Assembly (NCBI RefSeq): GCF_005405385.1
Contig: NZ_BJDY01000002.1
Location: forward strand, 734,039 to 798,038
DNA length: 64,000 nucleotides
DNA from: Lactiplantibacillus mudanjiangensis
Lineage (GTDB): Bacteria > Bacillota > Bacilli > Lactobacillales > Lactobacillaceae
Reading direction: 5' to 3'
Shown here: positions 9,726-19,014 of the stretch, one piece after another
Numbering within the stretch: the stretch's first letter is position 1
Layout: the number at the start of each line of letters is the position of its first letter
Translations under genes and position numbers: made by a program
Notes under the pieces: model-generated
Database searches by the model: none
What the model saw: the letters and a program-made list of their open reading frames with translations, nothing else
Told to the model about the DNA's origin: nothing

Positions 9726-10394
9726 TTAGTTCGATGACTGGTCGCCCTTTTGCGCGGCCAGCATCTTCTCAATATCACTTAGTTGTTGTTGATGCTGGTT
9801 AAAATAAGTTGAATCTAATTTTTCAGCTTGGGCAAACAACGCTGCATACGGTTGTCCAAGGACCATCGCCGTTAATCCAGCATTGAAATAAGCATGACCA
9901 TTTTTGTGATCTAGCTGGATCACGTCTTGATAAAAATCGTATGCCTGCTGATTATTGCCTAACGCAAGTAAGATATCTGCTACTAACAAATTAGCATCAA
10001 CGGCTTGTGGCTGCTGATCTTTAGCAGTAATCGCCCAAACCAAGGCATGTTGATAATCCTTTTTAGCCATTAGCGATTGCGCCATCATTAAATAAGCATC
10101 GGTTTTTAATTTCACATCAGTAATTTGTTGATAATACGGCAAGGCCCGATCATATTCACCAGCTTGATAATACACATTGCCCAAGGCATAAGTGAGTAAG
10201 TCACGTGCTTTGACGTTTTGATCAAATTGTCCCAATGCTTTCATCAGTAGCTCTTCAGCCTGTTCAAAATCTTGTCCAGCTGTGAGTAACACAGCCAATT
10301 CATAGTAGGCCTGATAGTTAGCTGGCTCCGCATCAATCTTGGTCACCAGCTGATGAACTAACGCTTGTTGTTCGGCTTTGGTTGGTTTTGTCAT
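9726..10394 (-). CDS. Tetratricopeptide repeat (TPR) protein
   Basis: A 222-residue soluble helical protein with about five TPR-like units; typical repeats are AYYELAVLLTAGQDFEQAEELLMKA and ALGNVYYQAGEYDRALPYY-type segments (residues about 30-180). TPR proteins are scaffolds; the partner is not evident from sequence. GGAGG stands about 8 bases before the ATG. It lies between the histidine phosphatase (12-base gap) and recD2 (15-base gap), so the three are very probably co-transcribed. Its Bacillus counterpart by position is YrrB. Confidence 0.85.
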   Translation of the reverse strand: MTKPTKAEQQALVHQLVTKIDAEPANYQAYYELAVLLTAGQDFEQAEELLMKALGQFDQNVKARDLLTYALGNVYYQAGEYDRALPYYQQITDVKLKTDAYLMMAQSLMAKKDYQHALVWAITAKDQQPQAVDANLLVADILLALGNNQQAYDFYQDVIQLDHKNGHAYFNAGLTAMVLGQPYAALFAQAEKLDSTYFNQHQQQLSDIEKMLAAQKGDQSSN

Positions 10395-10406
10395 CCCGGC
10401 TACCTC

Positions 10407-11072
10407 CTAAATTGTATCCGTTGCATCCGGTTCACGTGACAAGTAAGACGTATCATTCCATAGTAATAGCTTGAATGTCTTGCCCCGATCGTGAGTTTCA
10501 AGCATCGTTGTGCTGGTATTAGACAAGCCCCCACGATCGCGTAAGTGGGCTAAATCAGTGCCAAGTAACGTATTCACCAATGCATTTAGCGCCGCACCGT
10601 GACTAACGATTAAGACATTGTCTTCACGGCGTGGATTGGCAGCAACAATTTGTTTAATAGCTGGCGTCATCCGTTTGATTAATTGTTGAAAACTCTCCCC
10701 ATTAATCGCCGTTGGATCATATTGATCAGGATGTTCACGAAAAGCCTGGAACTCAGTTGGGTATTGTGCTTCAACATCGGTAAATTTCATGCCTTCCATT
10801 TTACCTAAATTAAACTCGCGTAATCGACTCAAAATTGTTAACGGTAAATCTGGGTGAGCTAAATCTTGTTGTAACGTCGTCGCCGTGTCCCGGGCACGTT
10901 TTAAGGGACTCGCATAAATATGCTTAAACTGAATGGCTTGCAATGCCGCGGCCAGTTGATGAATCTCAGTATAACTTGCTGGCAATAACGGCGAGTCACC
11001 TTGTGACCCTTGGTAGCGTCCTTCTAAATTCCACGCCGTTTTACCATGGCGAATAAATAACAATTTTGTCAA
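10407..11072 (-). CDS. Histidine phosphatase family protein (phosphoglycerate mutase-like)
   Basis: A 221-residue protein of the histidine phosphatase superfamily. The phosphate-accepting motif is LLFIRHGKTAWN (RHG at residues 8-10), with LKRARDTA near residue 60 and the second catalytic His in LIVSHGAALNAL near residue 158. Such proteins include broad-specificity phosphatases and cofactor-dependent phosphoglycerate mutases; the substrate cannot be told from sequence. The start is TTG at 11072, supported by GAGGAAG seven bases upstream; the nearby ATG at 11077 is closed by a stop after two codons. First gene of the run leading to recD2. Confidence 0.88.
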   Translation of the reverse strand: MTKLLFIRHGKTAWNLEGRYQGSQGDSPLLPASYTEIHQLAAALQAIQFKHIYASPLKRARDTATTLQQDLAHPDLPLTILSRLREFNLGKMEGMKFTDVEAQYPTEFQAFREHPDQYDPTAINGESFQQLIKRMTPAIKQIVAANPRREDNVLIVSHGAALNALVNTLLGTDLAHLRDRGGLSNTSTTMLETHDRGKTFKLLLWNDTSYLSREPDATDTI

Positions 11073-11164
11073 AACATTACTTCCTCATCTTGGTCGCAAA
11101 GACCCATAATCGTATCTTCTATTATGCCAGTTTTAGCGATCATTTTCAAAACCTCCTTTTCACC

Positions 11165-11203
11165 AAAAAGGCCACTAATCATCGATAACACCATGATTAG
11201 TGG
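11165..11203 (-). terminator. Terminator of the WxL operon
   Basis: CCACTAATCAT and ATGATTAGTGG form a perfect 11-bp stem, followed on the minus strand by CC and five T. It lies just after the stop of the large WxL gene. Confidence 0.88.
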
Positions 11204-11224
11204 TCACAACTTATTGATTGTCAT

Positions 11225-12682
11225 TTATTGATTAGGCACCACCCCTAAAGTCCAATTTATGATGCTTTGGTACGTACCAGCACTAACTAGCGGATTATGG
11301 CCCACTGTTAAATAGCTAGCCGTCACATCGTAACTTTGACTGTGATAACCATTTTGACTCGCTATCGTCTGTTGTTGGTTATCAGCCGGTAACGTTACTG
11401 ACAGATTTTGACTTGTATCTACTAAAGTTAATTGTGCATTAGTTATTGACGCACCACCATAGGCTGAGGTACCAAACGGGGCCAGGCTCGCCGACAACGT
11501 CCAGGCATTTCCAACCGTCCGTTGATCGCTCACAGCCAATTGATACTGATCGTTACCATCAACGGCTGTGCCATCAGTCGTTGCGGACGTTGTCTTTAGC
11601 TGTGTCCCGCTGGCAAGCGCTTTTAGTGACACGCTGCCAAAATTAAAATTTGGCACCGCCCTTAAGGTCAAGCTGCCACCTTTAGTCACGGTCAACAACG
11701 CTGCATTAGTCGTCACGGTTTGTGGTTTGCCATTGACTGTATACGTCAAAGTCGCATAATACCCCGTGCCATCATCATCGGCATTAGTTGGCGATTTAAT
11801 CGTATAACTCGTTGCTTGCGAATTCAGCGCCGTACTTTTACCATCTTTAACTCGATACCAATTACTTACAGTGACATCGGCCGGTAAAGTCGGTAACTGA
11901 AATGTCGCCGGTGTGCCTTCCATCACAGTCTCATCTTGTAATGAGCCAACCATAATATCGACATGATCACTGATCCCATTAACGGTCCCAGTAATTGTTA
12001 CAATACCATGATCATCAGCTTTACCACTCGTATCACTCGATGCATCGGCGGCATCAACATTACCATAATCGTCAACACTGGCTAAGGTTGAATCACTACT
12101 TTTCCAAGTGACTTGATCGGTTGAATTGCTTGGGCTCAAGTCAGCATGAACTGCCGTACTTTCACTATTACTCAAGGTCGTGGTGTCCGCACTAACTTTG
12201 ATCCCGGTAGCCGCAATTCGACTAGGTTCCACTGTGACCTGTGCAATTCGTGACCAGTAATCACTAAAAGCGCTGATGCCACTGGATTTATACTGAACCT
12301 GAAAATATAGTGGCGTACTCGTGGTCACATTTGGCGCAGTAAAACTATACGTCGCACTATTACTCCCGACTTGTTGATACGTTTGGCCGCCATCCGTTGA
12401 TTCCCACCAAACGTATTTACGACTATTCAACAAGCTAGTCGCCGCTTCAAGTGCATTCCGCGTCCCTTTAGCGGCTAACGTCACCGTTTGACCAGCAACT
12501 TGATTGACATCTTGCGGTTGTTGTCTAAAGCCCCCAGCTAGATTCAAACCAAGTATAGAACTTGGTGGACTACTAGGAGTTTGCGGTGCGGTTGCACTCG
12601 CTGCTTGGCTCATGATTGGGACCCATAGGCTCACTAATAACCAACTTAATCCTAATAGATAACTCAACCATTTGCGTGCCAT
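11225..12682 (-). CDS. Large WxL-domain cell-surface protein with Ig-like domain
   Basis: A 485-residue exported protein. A signal peptide (hydrophobic residues 4-22, then MSQAASA) is followed by two Ig-like regions (about 55-155 and 155-245; the second has Big_2-like KVSADTTTLSNSE and VTWKSSDSTLASVD) and a C-terminal WxL domain (about 335-485) with the two motifs NAWTLSASL and INWTLGVV. WxL domains attach non-covalently to peptidoglycan. GGGAGGTGAG precedes the ATG by 7 bases. It is the last gene of a WxL-DUF916-WxL operon, six bases after the DUF916 gene. Confidence 0.9.
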   Translation of the reverse strand: MARKWLSYLLGLSWLLVSLWVPIMSQAASATAPQTPSSPPSSILGLNLAGGFRQQPQDVNQVAGQTVTLAAKGTRNALEAATSLLNSRKYVWWESTDGGQTYQQVGSNSATYSFTAPNVTTSTPLYFQVQYKSSGISAFSDYWSRIAQVTVEPSRIAATGIKVSADTTTLSNSESTAVHADLSPSNSTDQVTWKSSDSTLASVDDYGNVDAADASSDTSGKADDHGIVTITGTVNGISDHVDIMVGSLQDETVMEGTPATFQLPTLPADVTVSNWYRVKDGKSTALNSQATSYTIKSPTNADDDGTGYYATLTYTVNGKPQTVTTNAALLTVTKGGSLTLRAVPNFNFGSVSLKALASGTQLKTTSATTDGTAVDGNDQYQLAVSDQRTVGNAWTLSASLAPFGTSAYGGASITNAQLTLVDTSQNLSVTLPADNQQQTIASQNGYHSQSYDVTASYLTVGHNPLVSAGTYQSIINWTLGVVPNQ

Positions 12683-12688
12683 CTGGGC

Positions 12689-13735
12689 TCACCTCCCAGA
12701 CTGGTTGCGGCGCCGGCCCAGCCAGTATGAACCGCCAATCAGTAAGAGGATCACGATCAACGCTAATAAGCCCCACAACCACCAATTAATTTGCCGTGGT
12801 TGATGAACCGCTTTAGTCGCCGTATTATGCTCACGTGTCCGCGTCGCCGATAACGTAAATTGACGCTTAAACCGCCATTGTCGCTTACCACTGGTCAAGT
12901 GTAAGTTCAGCTGATAGTGTCCAGCCGCTAAAGTCTTCGTTCCCAGCGGTACTGCATAATTAAACCAACTATTTGGGGCGACTGACCCATTTTTCAACTG
13001 TTCAGTTGCCACCACTCGCCCGGTCTTTAGTGACACGACTTGCGCCTCAATCTCTAATTGCCCAAATAGAACTGGTGTCAGATTGCGAATCTTAGCAAAG
13101 ACCATCGGCTGCGTGCCACGCAATCCCACTTTAACCTGGGCTAAAGTTAGTTTAACGGGAAGCTGTTGCTTAGGATGACAAGTTAACGCCACCGCCGTCA
13201 CTTCTGCATAACGATTTTGTAACCGAAAATTTTGAGCCTTGCTTTTAGGTTTGGTACTCGTCGCCGTGGGGTCGGTTACGAAGAGCCCACCTAAAACCTG
13301 ACCATTAAATCCGCCAGCTGGGATCTTGGTTTTAAAGGTGACCGTTTTACCTTGATGTGGCGCAAGCTTGATCGTCAACGCCCCAGAGGTCATTTTAGTA
13401 AACGTGGTTTGTGCTGATGGATCAGTTCGGTTAGATGGCACATACACGACACTGCCCGCATCCGAAGTAGTCGCATTAACCGGCATCACTTCCAAGGTTC
13501 GCGTGGTCGATCCTGGATTAGTCACCGCCAATTTTAATGACTGCGTTTGCCCAGGTGTGACCTTCAAGTCAAAATATCCTGCTTTTTGACTTAGTTGATT
13601 TTTAGGGAGCAAGGGGGTCGCGACGAAATTACGTGGTTGACTGGCCGCCTGTACCGGTGCTGGTGGACCACCTAATAACCCCAATAAACACAAGCCCCAA
13701 CTTAACACTAACCACCATTGCCATTGATGACGCAT
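12689..13735 (-). CDS. DUF916/DUF3324 WxL-interacting membrane protein
   Basis: A 348-residue exported, membrane-anchored protein. A signal segment (WWLVLSWGLCLLGLLGG) is followed by a DUF916 region (about 45-165, with GYFDLKVTPGQTQSLKLAVTN), a DUF3324-type region (about 170-300) and a C-terminal transmembrane helix (LWGLLALIVILLLIGGSYWL) ending in RRRNQ. Such proteins are encoded next to WxL proteins and help form the surface complex. ATG 13735 is preferred because a GGGGGG ribosome-binding site is 6 bases upstream; an in-frame TTG at 13741 is too close to it. It corresponds to the CscA-type component of L. plantarum csc clusters. Confidence 0.9.
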   Translation of the reverse strand: MRHQWQWWLVLSWGLCLLGLLGGPPAPVQAASQPRNFVATPLLPKNQLSQKAGYFDLKVTPGQTQSLKLAVTNPGSTTRTLEVMPVNATTSDAGSVVYVPSNRTDPSAQTTFTKMTSGALTIKLAPHQGKTVTFKTKIPAGGFNGQVLGGLFVTDPTATSTKPKSKAQNFRLQNRYAEVTAVALTCHPKQQLPVKLTLAQVKVGLRGTQPMVFAKIRNLTPVLFGQLEIEAQVVSLKTGRVVATEQLKNGSVAPNSWFNYAVPLGTKTLAAGHYQLNLHLTSGKRQWRFKRQFTLSATRTREHNTATKAVHQPRQINWWLWGLLALIVILLLIGGSYWLGRRRNQSGR

Positions 13736-13794
13736 GTTCAACCCCCCTTTAAATCCCTAAGAATGCAATCTTAAACTCGTTTCTTGAATCACCA

Positions 13795-14523
13795 CTAAGG
13801 CGTGGTTGCTGGTGTCGCTACTGGGGCATTTTGTAAAGCCCAATATAGCGTCGCATCATAAGTACCCGCCGTAATGGTTGCCTGTTTGTCAATCGTCAAC
13901 GAACTCGTGGTATCCGCAAATGCAGTATTACGTCCTTCACCTGAACTAGACAACACCGCCCAAGCTGTTTGCGGATTACTAATCCAACCAGCACTCGGTG
14001 TATCTTGTGTCAGATGCAATGATACCGGCGCATCCGTTGTTGCATTATCCGTTGAATTTTTCGTCAAATTTAAAGCCAAAGTTGCCCCAGTTACCGTTGC
14101 TGGTCCTGATGTAAAGGGTCCCATCCCAACGGTCAACGTCCAACCGGCATGATTACCACGATAATCAGTCACACTCACATCTTGATTACCATTGCCATCA
14201 TAGCCACTACCGCCAGTTGTATTGCTTGCTACTAATGGTAATTCTGGGCTGCCAGTCACAATGTCCTTGACATTAACACTACCTAACGCAATATTTGGCA
14301 CCTGATCCAGCGTCAAGGCACCGGGCGCTACCGTAAATTCAGCATTAGATTGTGCTTGGGCATTGCTCCCGGTCGTTGCTGCATAACCCGCGGACGCTGT
14401 CGTTAAATTATCACTACTACTCGTTCCCGGGCCAGTGGCAGCGCTTGCAATCAACGGGGTGAAAGCCAGTAGTGCCAAAGTGAAGCTCCCACCGATACTT
14501 GTCATCATCCGTGTTACCCGCAT
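13795..14523 (-). CDS. Small WxL-domain cell-surface protein
   Basis: A 242-residue exported protein, almost entirely signal peptide (MMTSIGGSFTLALLAFTPLIASAA) plus one WxL domain. The first motif is HAGWTLTVGMG; the second appears as LYWALQNAP, a WxL variant, 20 residues from the end. ATG 14523 is chosen because GGAGGA lies 7 bases upstream; an in-frame ATG at 14538 overlaps that site. It is the first gene of the three-gene surface operon, with 59 bases before the DUF916 gene and no terminator between them. Confidence 0.88.
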   Translation of the reverse strand: MRVTRMMTSIGGSFTLALLAFTPLIASAATGPGTSSSDNLTTASAGYAATTGSNAQAQSNAEFTVAPGALTLDQVPNIALGSVNVKDIVTGSPELPLVASNTTGGSGYDGNGNQDVSVTDYRGNHAGWTLTVGMGPFTSGPATVTGATLALNLTKNSTDNATTDAPVSLHLTQDTPSAGWISNPQTAWAVLSSSGEGRNTAFADTTSSLTIDKQATITAGTYDATLYWALQNAPVATPATTP

Positions 14524-14710
14524 GTCATTCTCCTCCATTCTCTTATGTGCTTATCCCTATTCACTCTCTGGCCAGTATTGATACTTATTATTGCCGTTTG
14601 ACCACCAGCTCTCTTTCTCCGACACCAGCCATAGCTTACCACGACTGTACAAAGAGGCGCTCATCAATATTTTGATTCGATTGGTTTCCGTACCAACCCA
14701 TTTAAGCCGC

Positions 14711-14739
14711 AAAAAAACGTTTGACCTGAGCCAAACGCT
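14711..14739 (-). terminator. Terminator of the ktr operon
   Basis: On the minus strand GCGTTTG pairs with CAAACGT and is followed by seven T, 10 bases after the ktrA stop. Confidence 0.75.
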
Positions 14740-14749
14740 TCATTCTTCC

Positions 14750-15412
14750 TTATTTTTTTAAAGCCGCATCTAGCGCGGAGACCCCTTTAATCGGTCCTAC
14801 CACAGTGAGTACATCATGCAGTGCCATCATATCAGTAGGCTTCGGTGACACGTTAATCTCACCCGCATGTTTAATCGCAATGACGGTCAATCCAAATCGT
14901 TGACGTAAATTCAAATCAATCAGATTTTGATCAACAAAAGTGGGATCAGTAATCTCAATCGCAGCTAATGTATACTCATCACTTAAGTCAATAAAGTTCA
15001 AAATGTGATTAGATAACAGTTTGCGGACAATGCCTTGTCCCATATCCCGTTCAGGAAAGACAACCTGATCGGCACCAACGCGTTCAAGTACTCGGCCTTG
15101 GTCACTCGTCTCGGCCTTAGCGATCACTTTTTTAGCCCCTTGCTCCTTGCTTAGCATCGTGGTTAAAATGCTGGCCTCCATGTTATTTCCAATCCCAATA
15201 ATGACATAATCAAACGTATCAATATTTAGATCACGAAGTACTTCTTCATCACGCGTATCCGCAATCAGCGTTTGCGTCGCCACTTCCATTAATTCATTAA
15301 CAGGACCTTCTTCAATATCAACGGCTAGCACATCTTGATGCGCCGCCACTAAAGTGCGTACCACGCTTTCGCCAAAACGACCTAAGCCAAAGACCGCAAA
15401 ACTTTTCTTCAT
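14750..15412 (-). CDS. ktrA: Potassium uptake regulatory subunit (KtrA/TrkA family)
   Basis: A 220-residue cytoplasmic RCK protein that gates a Ktr/Trk potassium channel on nucleotide binding. The N-terminal Rossmann fold has FGLGRFGESVVR (residues 7-18), an acidic strand end AVDIEEGPV and VIIGIGNNMEASIL; the C-terminal 70 residues form the RCK_C (TrkA-C) domain, where related proteins bind c-di-AMP. It lies 12 bases after the membrane subunit, and both end at a terminator at 14711. The KtrA rather than KtrC assignment is based on the operon arrangement. Confidence 0.93.
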   Translation of the reverse strand: MKKSFAVFGLGRFGESVVRTLVAAHQDVLAVDIEEGPVNELMEVATQTLIADTRDEEVLRDLNIDTFDYVIIGIGNNMEASILTTMLSKEQGAKKVIAKAETSDQGRVLERVGADQVVFPERDMGQGIVRKLLSNHILNFIDLSDEYTLAAIEITDPTFVDQNLIDLNLRQRFGLTVIAIKHAGEINVSPKPTDMMALHDVLTVVGPIKGVSALDAALKK

Positions 15413-15424
15413 GACTGCCCCTCC

Positions 15425-16771
15425 TTAACCGATTAAAATATTTTCTTCTGGATAACGAATTGAGTTGACTTTAGGTTGACGTTTGGATAATGAATAAAGT
15501 GACGTAAAGATCCCAACACGACCGATAAACATCAACAACATAATCACCAATTTGCCAATTACCGTCAAATGTGGCGTTAGCCCTAAACTCAGTCCAACTG
15601 TACCAAATGCGGATAAGACTTCAAAGACAATGTATTCCAAGCCGAATTCTTTCGGAATATGCTCTGTTTGAGTCAAAATCAACGTTGCCACTGTAATCAC
15701 GATACTCGCCAAAAAGATCAATAATAACGCGCGACTAATGTTGGCCTGACTAAAGCGCCGATGACTAAATTCAACATCTCGTTTGCCTCGTAACTGGGCA
15801 ATACTTTGAAACATCAGAATGCCGAACGTCGTGGTTTTAATCCCACCAGCAGTCGACCCTGGCGTCCCACCGACAAACATCAAAATCATCATTAAGAAGA
15901 TACTACCGGCTTGCAAACTAGTTGTTGGGACCGTGATCAATCCCGCCGTTCGTGGCGTAACACTCAAAAACAACGTATTAACCGTCCGATTAAACCACGA
16001 AGCCGGCAACGCGTGTAAATTACGTTCGGTCACCAAGAACAACACAAACCCAATCACAAATAAACTAATGGTAGTAACTAACGTCAATTTTGAGTTCAAA
16101 CTAAGCCGTTTGCGTTCATGATATAACAATAAATCACGCCAGACTAAAAAGCCTAATCCCCCAGCAATAATGAGGATCATCGTGACAATTAACACATACG
16201 AATCCCCACGAAAATTCAGTAAACTATTGCCAAAGACATCAAAGCCGGCATTACAAAAAGACATCACCGAATGATACAACGATACATATAGGCCACGACG
16301 CCAGCCAAAGCGGGGTATAAAATCAACGGCTAGTAAAACCAAGCCACCAACTTGAAATAACAATGACAAGCCAACCACGTAGCGCATGACACTTTTCGTA
16401 TCGCTTAAATTTTCTAAGTTCAATGATTCCTTGACCATTAATTGCGTCGACAACCCGATATTGCGACGCATGATATTAAAGAGTAATACTGCAAACGTCA
16501 TGTACCCTAAGGCCCCAACTTCGGCTAGCCCTAAAATAACAAGTTGACCAAAAACGGACCAATGACTCGCGGTATTCACAACCGTTAGTCCCGTAATACA
16601 AGTCGCTGAAGCTGCGGTAAAGACCACATCAATAAATGATGTGGTTCGTCCAGCTGCCGTTGCCAATGGTAGACTTAGTAACAAAGTACCAAGCACAATT
16701 AACACGACAAAGCCCGCCACCATTTTTTGCGGTAGCGTATTCAAAATTTTGAAATTTCGGAACCGTTCCAT
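15425..16771 (-). CDS. ktrB: Potassium uptake membrane subunit (KtrB/TrkH family)
   Basis: A 448-residue polytopic potassium translocator. It shows the four-fold M1-P-M2 layout of the Trk/Ktr family, with pore-like segments such as FTAASATCITGLTVV, SFCNAGFDVFG, SVTPRTAGLITV and SAFGTVGLSLGLTP. GAGGAA stands 10 bases before the ATG. It is the first gene of a two-gene operon with ktrA. A 16-base palindrome 73 bases upstream is reported separately. I find no ydaO/c-di-AMP riboswitch signature in the short leader. Confidence 0.94.
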   Translation of the reverse strand: MERFRNFKILNTLPQKMVAGFVVLIVLGTLLLSLPLATAAGRTTSFIDVVFTAASATCITGLTVVNTASHWSVFGQLVILGLAEVGALGYMTFAVLLFNIMRRNIGLSTQLMVKESLNLENLSDTKSVMRYVVGLSLLFQVGGLVLLAVDFIPRFGWRRGLYVSLYHSVMSFCNAGFDVFGNSLLNFRGDSYVLIVTMILIIAGGLGFLVWRDLLLYHERKRLSLNSKLTLVTTISLFVIGFVLFLVTERNLHALPASWFNRTVNTLFLSVTPRTAGLITVPTTSLQAGSIFLMMILMFVGGTPGSTAGGIKTTTFGILMFQSIAQLRGKRDVEFSHRRFSQANISRALLLIFLASIVITVATLILTQTEHIPKEFGLEYIVFEVLSAFGTVGLSLGLTPHLTVIGKLVIMLLMFIGRVGIFTSLYSLSKRQPKVNSIRYPEENILIG

Positions 16772-16843
16772 ATCTTTTCATTTCCTCACTAAACGAGTTA
16801 GCCCACTGGCCGTCTTCATTTAGAATAAGCAACTCCTGCCTGA

Positions 16844-16859
16844 AAATCAAGCTTGATTT
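16844..16859. promoter_or_regulatory. Perfect 16-base palindrome upstream of ktrB
   Basis: AAATCAAGCTTGATTT reads the same on both strands and lies 73 bases before the ktrB start, in the short gap between the start and the terminator at 16880. It has the shape of a dimeric repressor operator. No regulator is identified. Confidence 0.35.
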
Positions 16860-16879
16860 CTAGGCTAACTTGCGGCTAC

Positions 16880-16917
16880 AAAAAAGCTGACTAACCGCAA
16901 TCGCAGTTAGTCAGCTT
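16880..16917 (-). terminator. Terminator downstream of mnmA and repeat R2
   Basis: AAGCTGACTAAC and GTTAGTCAGCTT form a perfect 12-bp stem followed on the minus strand by a run of T. It is about 495 bases beyond the mnmA stop, so the whole repeat R2 would be part of the mnmA 3' untranslated region. Confidence 0.82.
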
Positions 16918-16935
16918 CGTTAAACACTTTAACGC

Positions 16936-17409
16936 TAAAGGTTGACAGATAAATATGACGATAAAAGCTTTGCTAAATTAGCCACCTCCGCCAGCCAGTG
17001 ATTCTGCCGGCTGTGGGGACCGGTTTCAGCCAAAGTGCGGGCTGCCACCTCGCTTTTAAGCCTAGCCAAAACCGCTAGTCTCAAAAGTCGTCCACATCGT
17101 AAGCCCGGAAAAAATCATCCAGACTAACGATGTTTTCACGGCCGGCGCCATCACTGGCTGACTCCGGTTATATCGTGGACCACGTAATCTACGTATCCAT
17201 CATAACCGAGAGTGAGTTCACATTGAGCTCAGCCGTGGGAGTCTCTTAGCGATTTTGAAACGCGGGTTGGGCGGTTCAAAACGACGGTCCAGACCGCCCT
17301 TTGGCTGGGCCGGTCCGCCCACAGCGTTCCGGCTCAATGTGGATGAACGGTAGATGACAAGCATGATCACGCTTTGTTGAACCCTTGTCATATCAACGTT
17401 CAACCTTTA
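16936..17409. repeat. Structured intergenic repeat, copy R2 (full length, inverted)
   Basis: A complete 474-bp copy in the opposite orientation to the other four. It is bounded by TA-AAGGTTGA at 16936-16945 and TCAACCTT-TA at 17400-17409, that is, 8-bp terminal inverted repeats next to TA dinucleotides. Inside are both modules: hairpins at 17053-17087 (CTTTTAAG with CTCAAAAG) and 17094-17133 (ACATCGT with ACGATGT), and the long module 1 pairing CACATTGAGC with GCTCAATGTG. In module 1 one arm of the ATCGCTAAGAG hairpin has been lost. The element starts three bases after the mnmA stop codon. No protein-like frame is present. Confidence 0.85.
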
Positions 17410-17411
17410 GT

Positions 17412-18542
<1,131 letters not shown>

Positions 18543-18609
18543 TCACCATCATTTCCAAAAGATTCTGGAGAATCCACGATTTGAAGGTCGTACAATTCCA
18601 GTAAATACC

Positions 18610-18637
18610 ATTATAACAAAGAAAACGCCGGCTGCAA
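18610..18637 (-). promoter_or_regulatory. Promoter of mnmA, overlapping the upstream terminator
   Basis: On the minus strand TTGCAG (18632-18637), a 16-base spacer and TATAAT (18610-18615). The -35 box lies in the loop and arm of the terminator hairpin of the preceding gene. Confidence 0.65.
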
Positions 18638-18649
18638 GCCAGGCGTTTC
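18619..18649 (-). terminator. Terminator of the cysteine desulfurase-DUF1831 operon
   Basis: On the minus strand AAACGCCTGGCT pairs with AGCCGGCGTTTT and is followed by CTTT, immediately after the DUF1831 stop. The T-run is weak. Confidence 0.7.
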
Positions 18650-18654
18650 GTCAT

Positions 18655-18999
18655 TTAGGCCTTAACGATTAAAACATCGCGGTCTAAAAAGTCTTTAATG
18701 ATGTAATTGAGTTGTTCAACAGCCTCAGGATGCGCTTCATTTTTAAAGATATCGACGTGTTGTAACCCGTTGCCGGTTACCGTAGACATCTTAAAGCCCG
18801 TTAAATCAGCATTAACAGCCATCTTGAACTTAAAGGCCGCATTATAAGGTGAATTGGGATCTAACGCGCGTTCGTAGGCAAAAGCCCCCGATTTTCCTTT
18901 GGTAAATCCTAAATCCATTAACGTATATTTTTTAATGCCGGTACTCAATTGATAGGTTTTCGTATCGCCGGGTAATTTAACCGTGGTCGTATAAGCCAT
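18655..18999 (-). CDS. DUF1831 family protein
   Basis: A 114-residue protein starting MAYTTTVKLPGDTKTYQLST, which I recognise as the DUF1831 family, known from a structure of L. plantarum lp2179. The function is not established; its position directly behind a cysteine desulfurase and before mnmA suggests a link to sulfur transfer, which is inference. ATG 18999 is chosen because AAAGGAGG stands 9 bases upstream, while ATG 19008 abuts that site. The gene starts 15 bases after the desulfurase stop, so they are co-transcribed. Confidence 0.88.
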   Translation of the reverse strand: MAYTTTVKLPGDTKTYQLSTGIKKYTLMDLGFTKGKSGAFAYERALDPNSPYNAAFKFKMAVNADLTGFKMSTVTGNGLQHVDIFKNEAHPEAVEQLNYIIKDFLDRDVLIVKA

Positions 19000-19014
19000 G
19001 CTGCTCATCCTCCT

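Noticed and set aside
16772..16879. Possible c-di-AMP (ydaO) riboswitch before ktrB
   Set aside because: The leader is only about 100 bases and lacks the conserved ydaO core; only a short palindrome is present.
17218..17403. 61-codon minus-strand frame in repeat R2
   Set aside because: Same repeat family; the frame comes from the hairpin sequence and is not shared by other copies.
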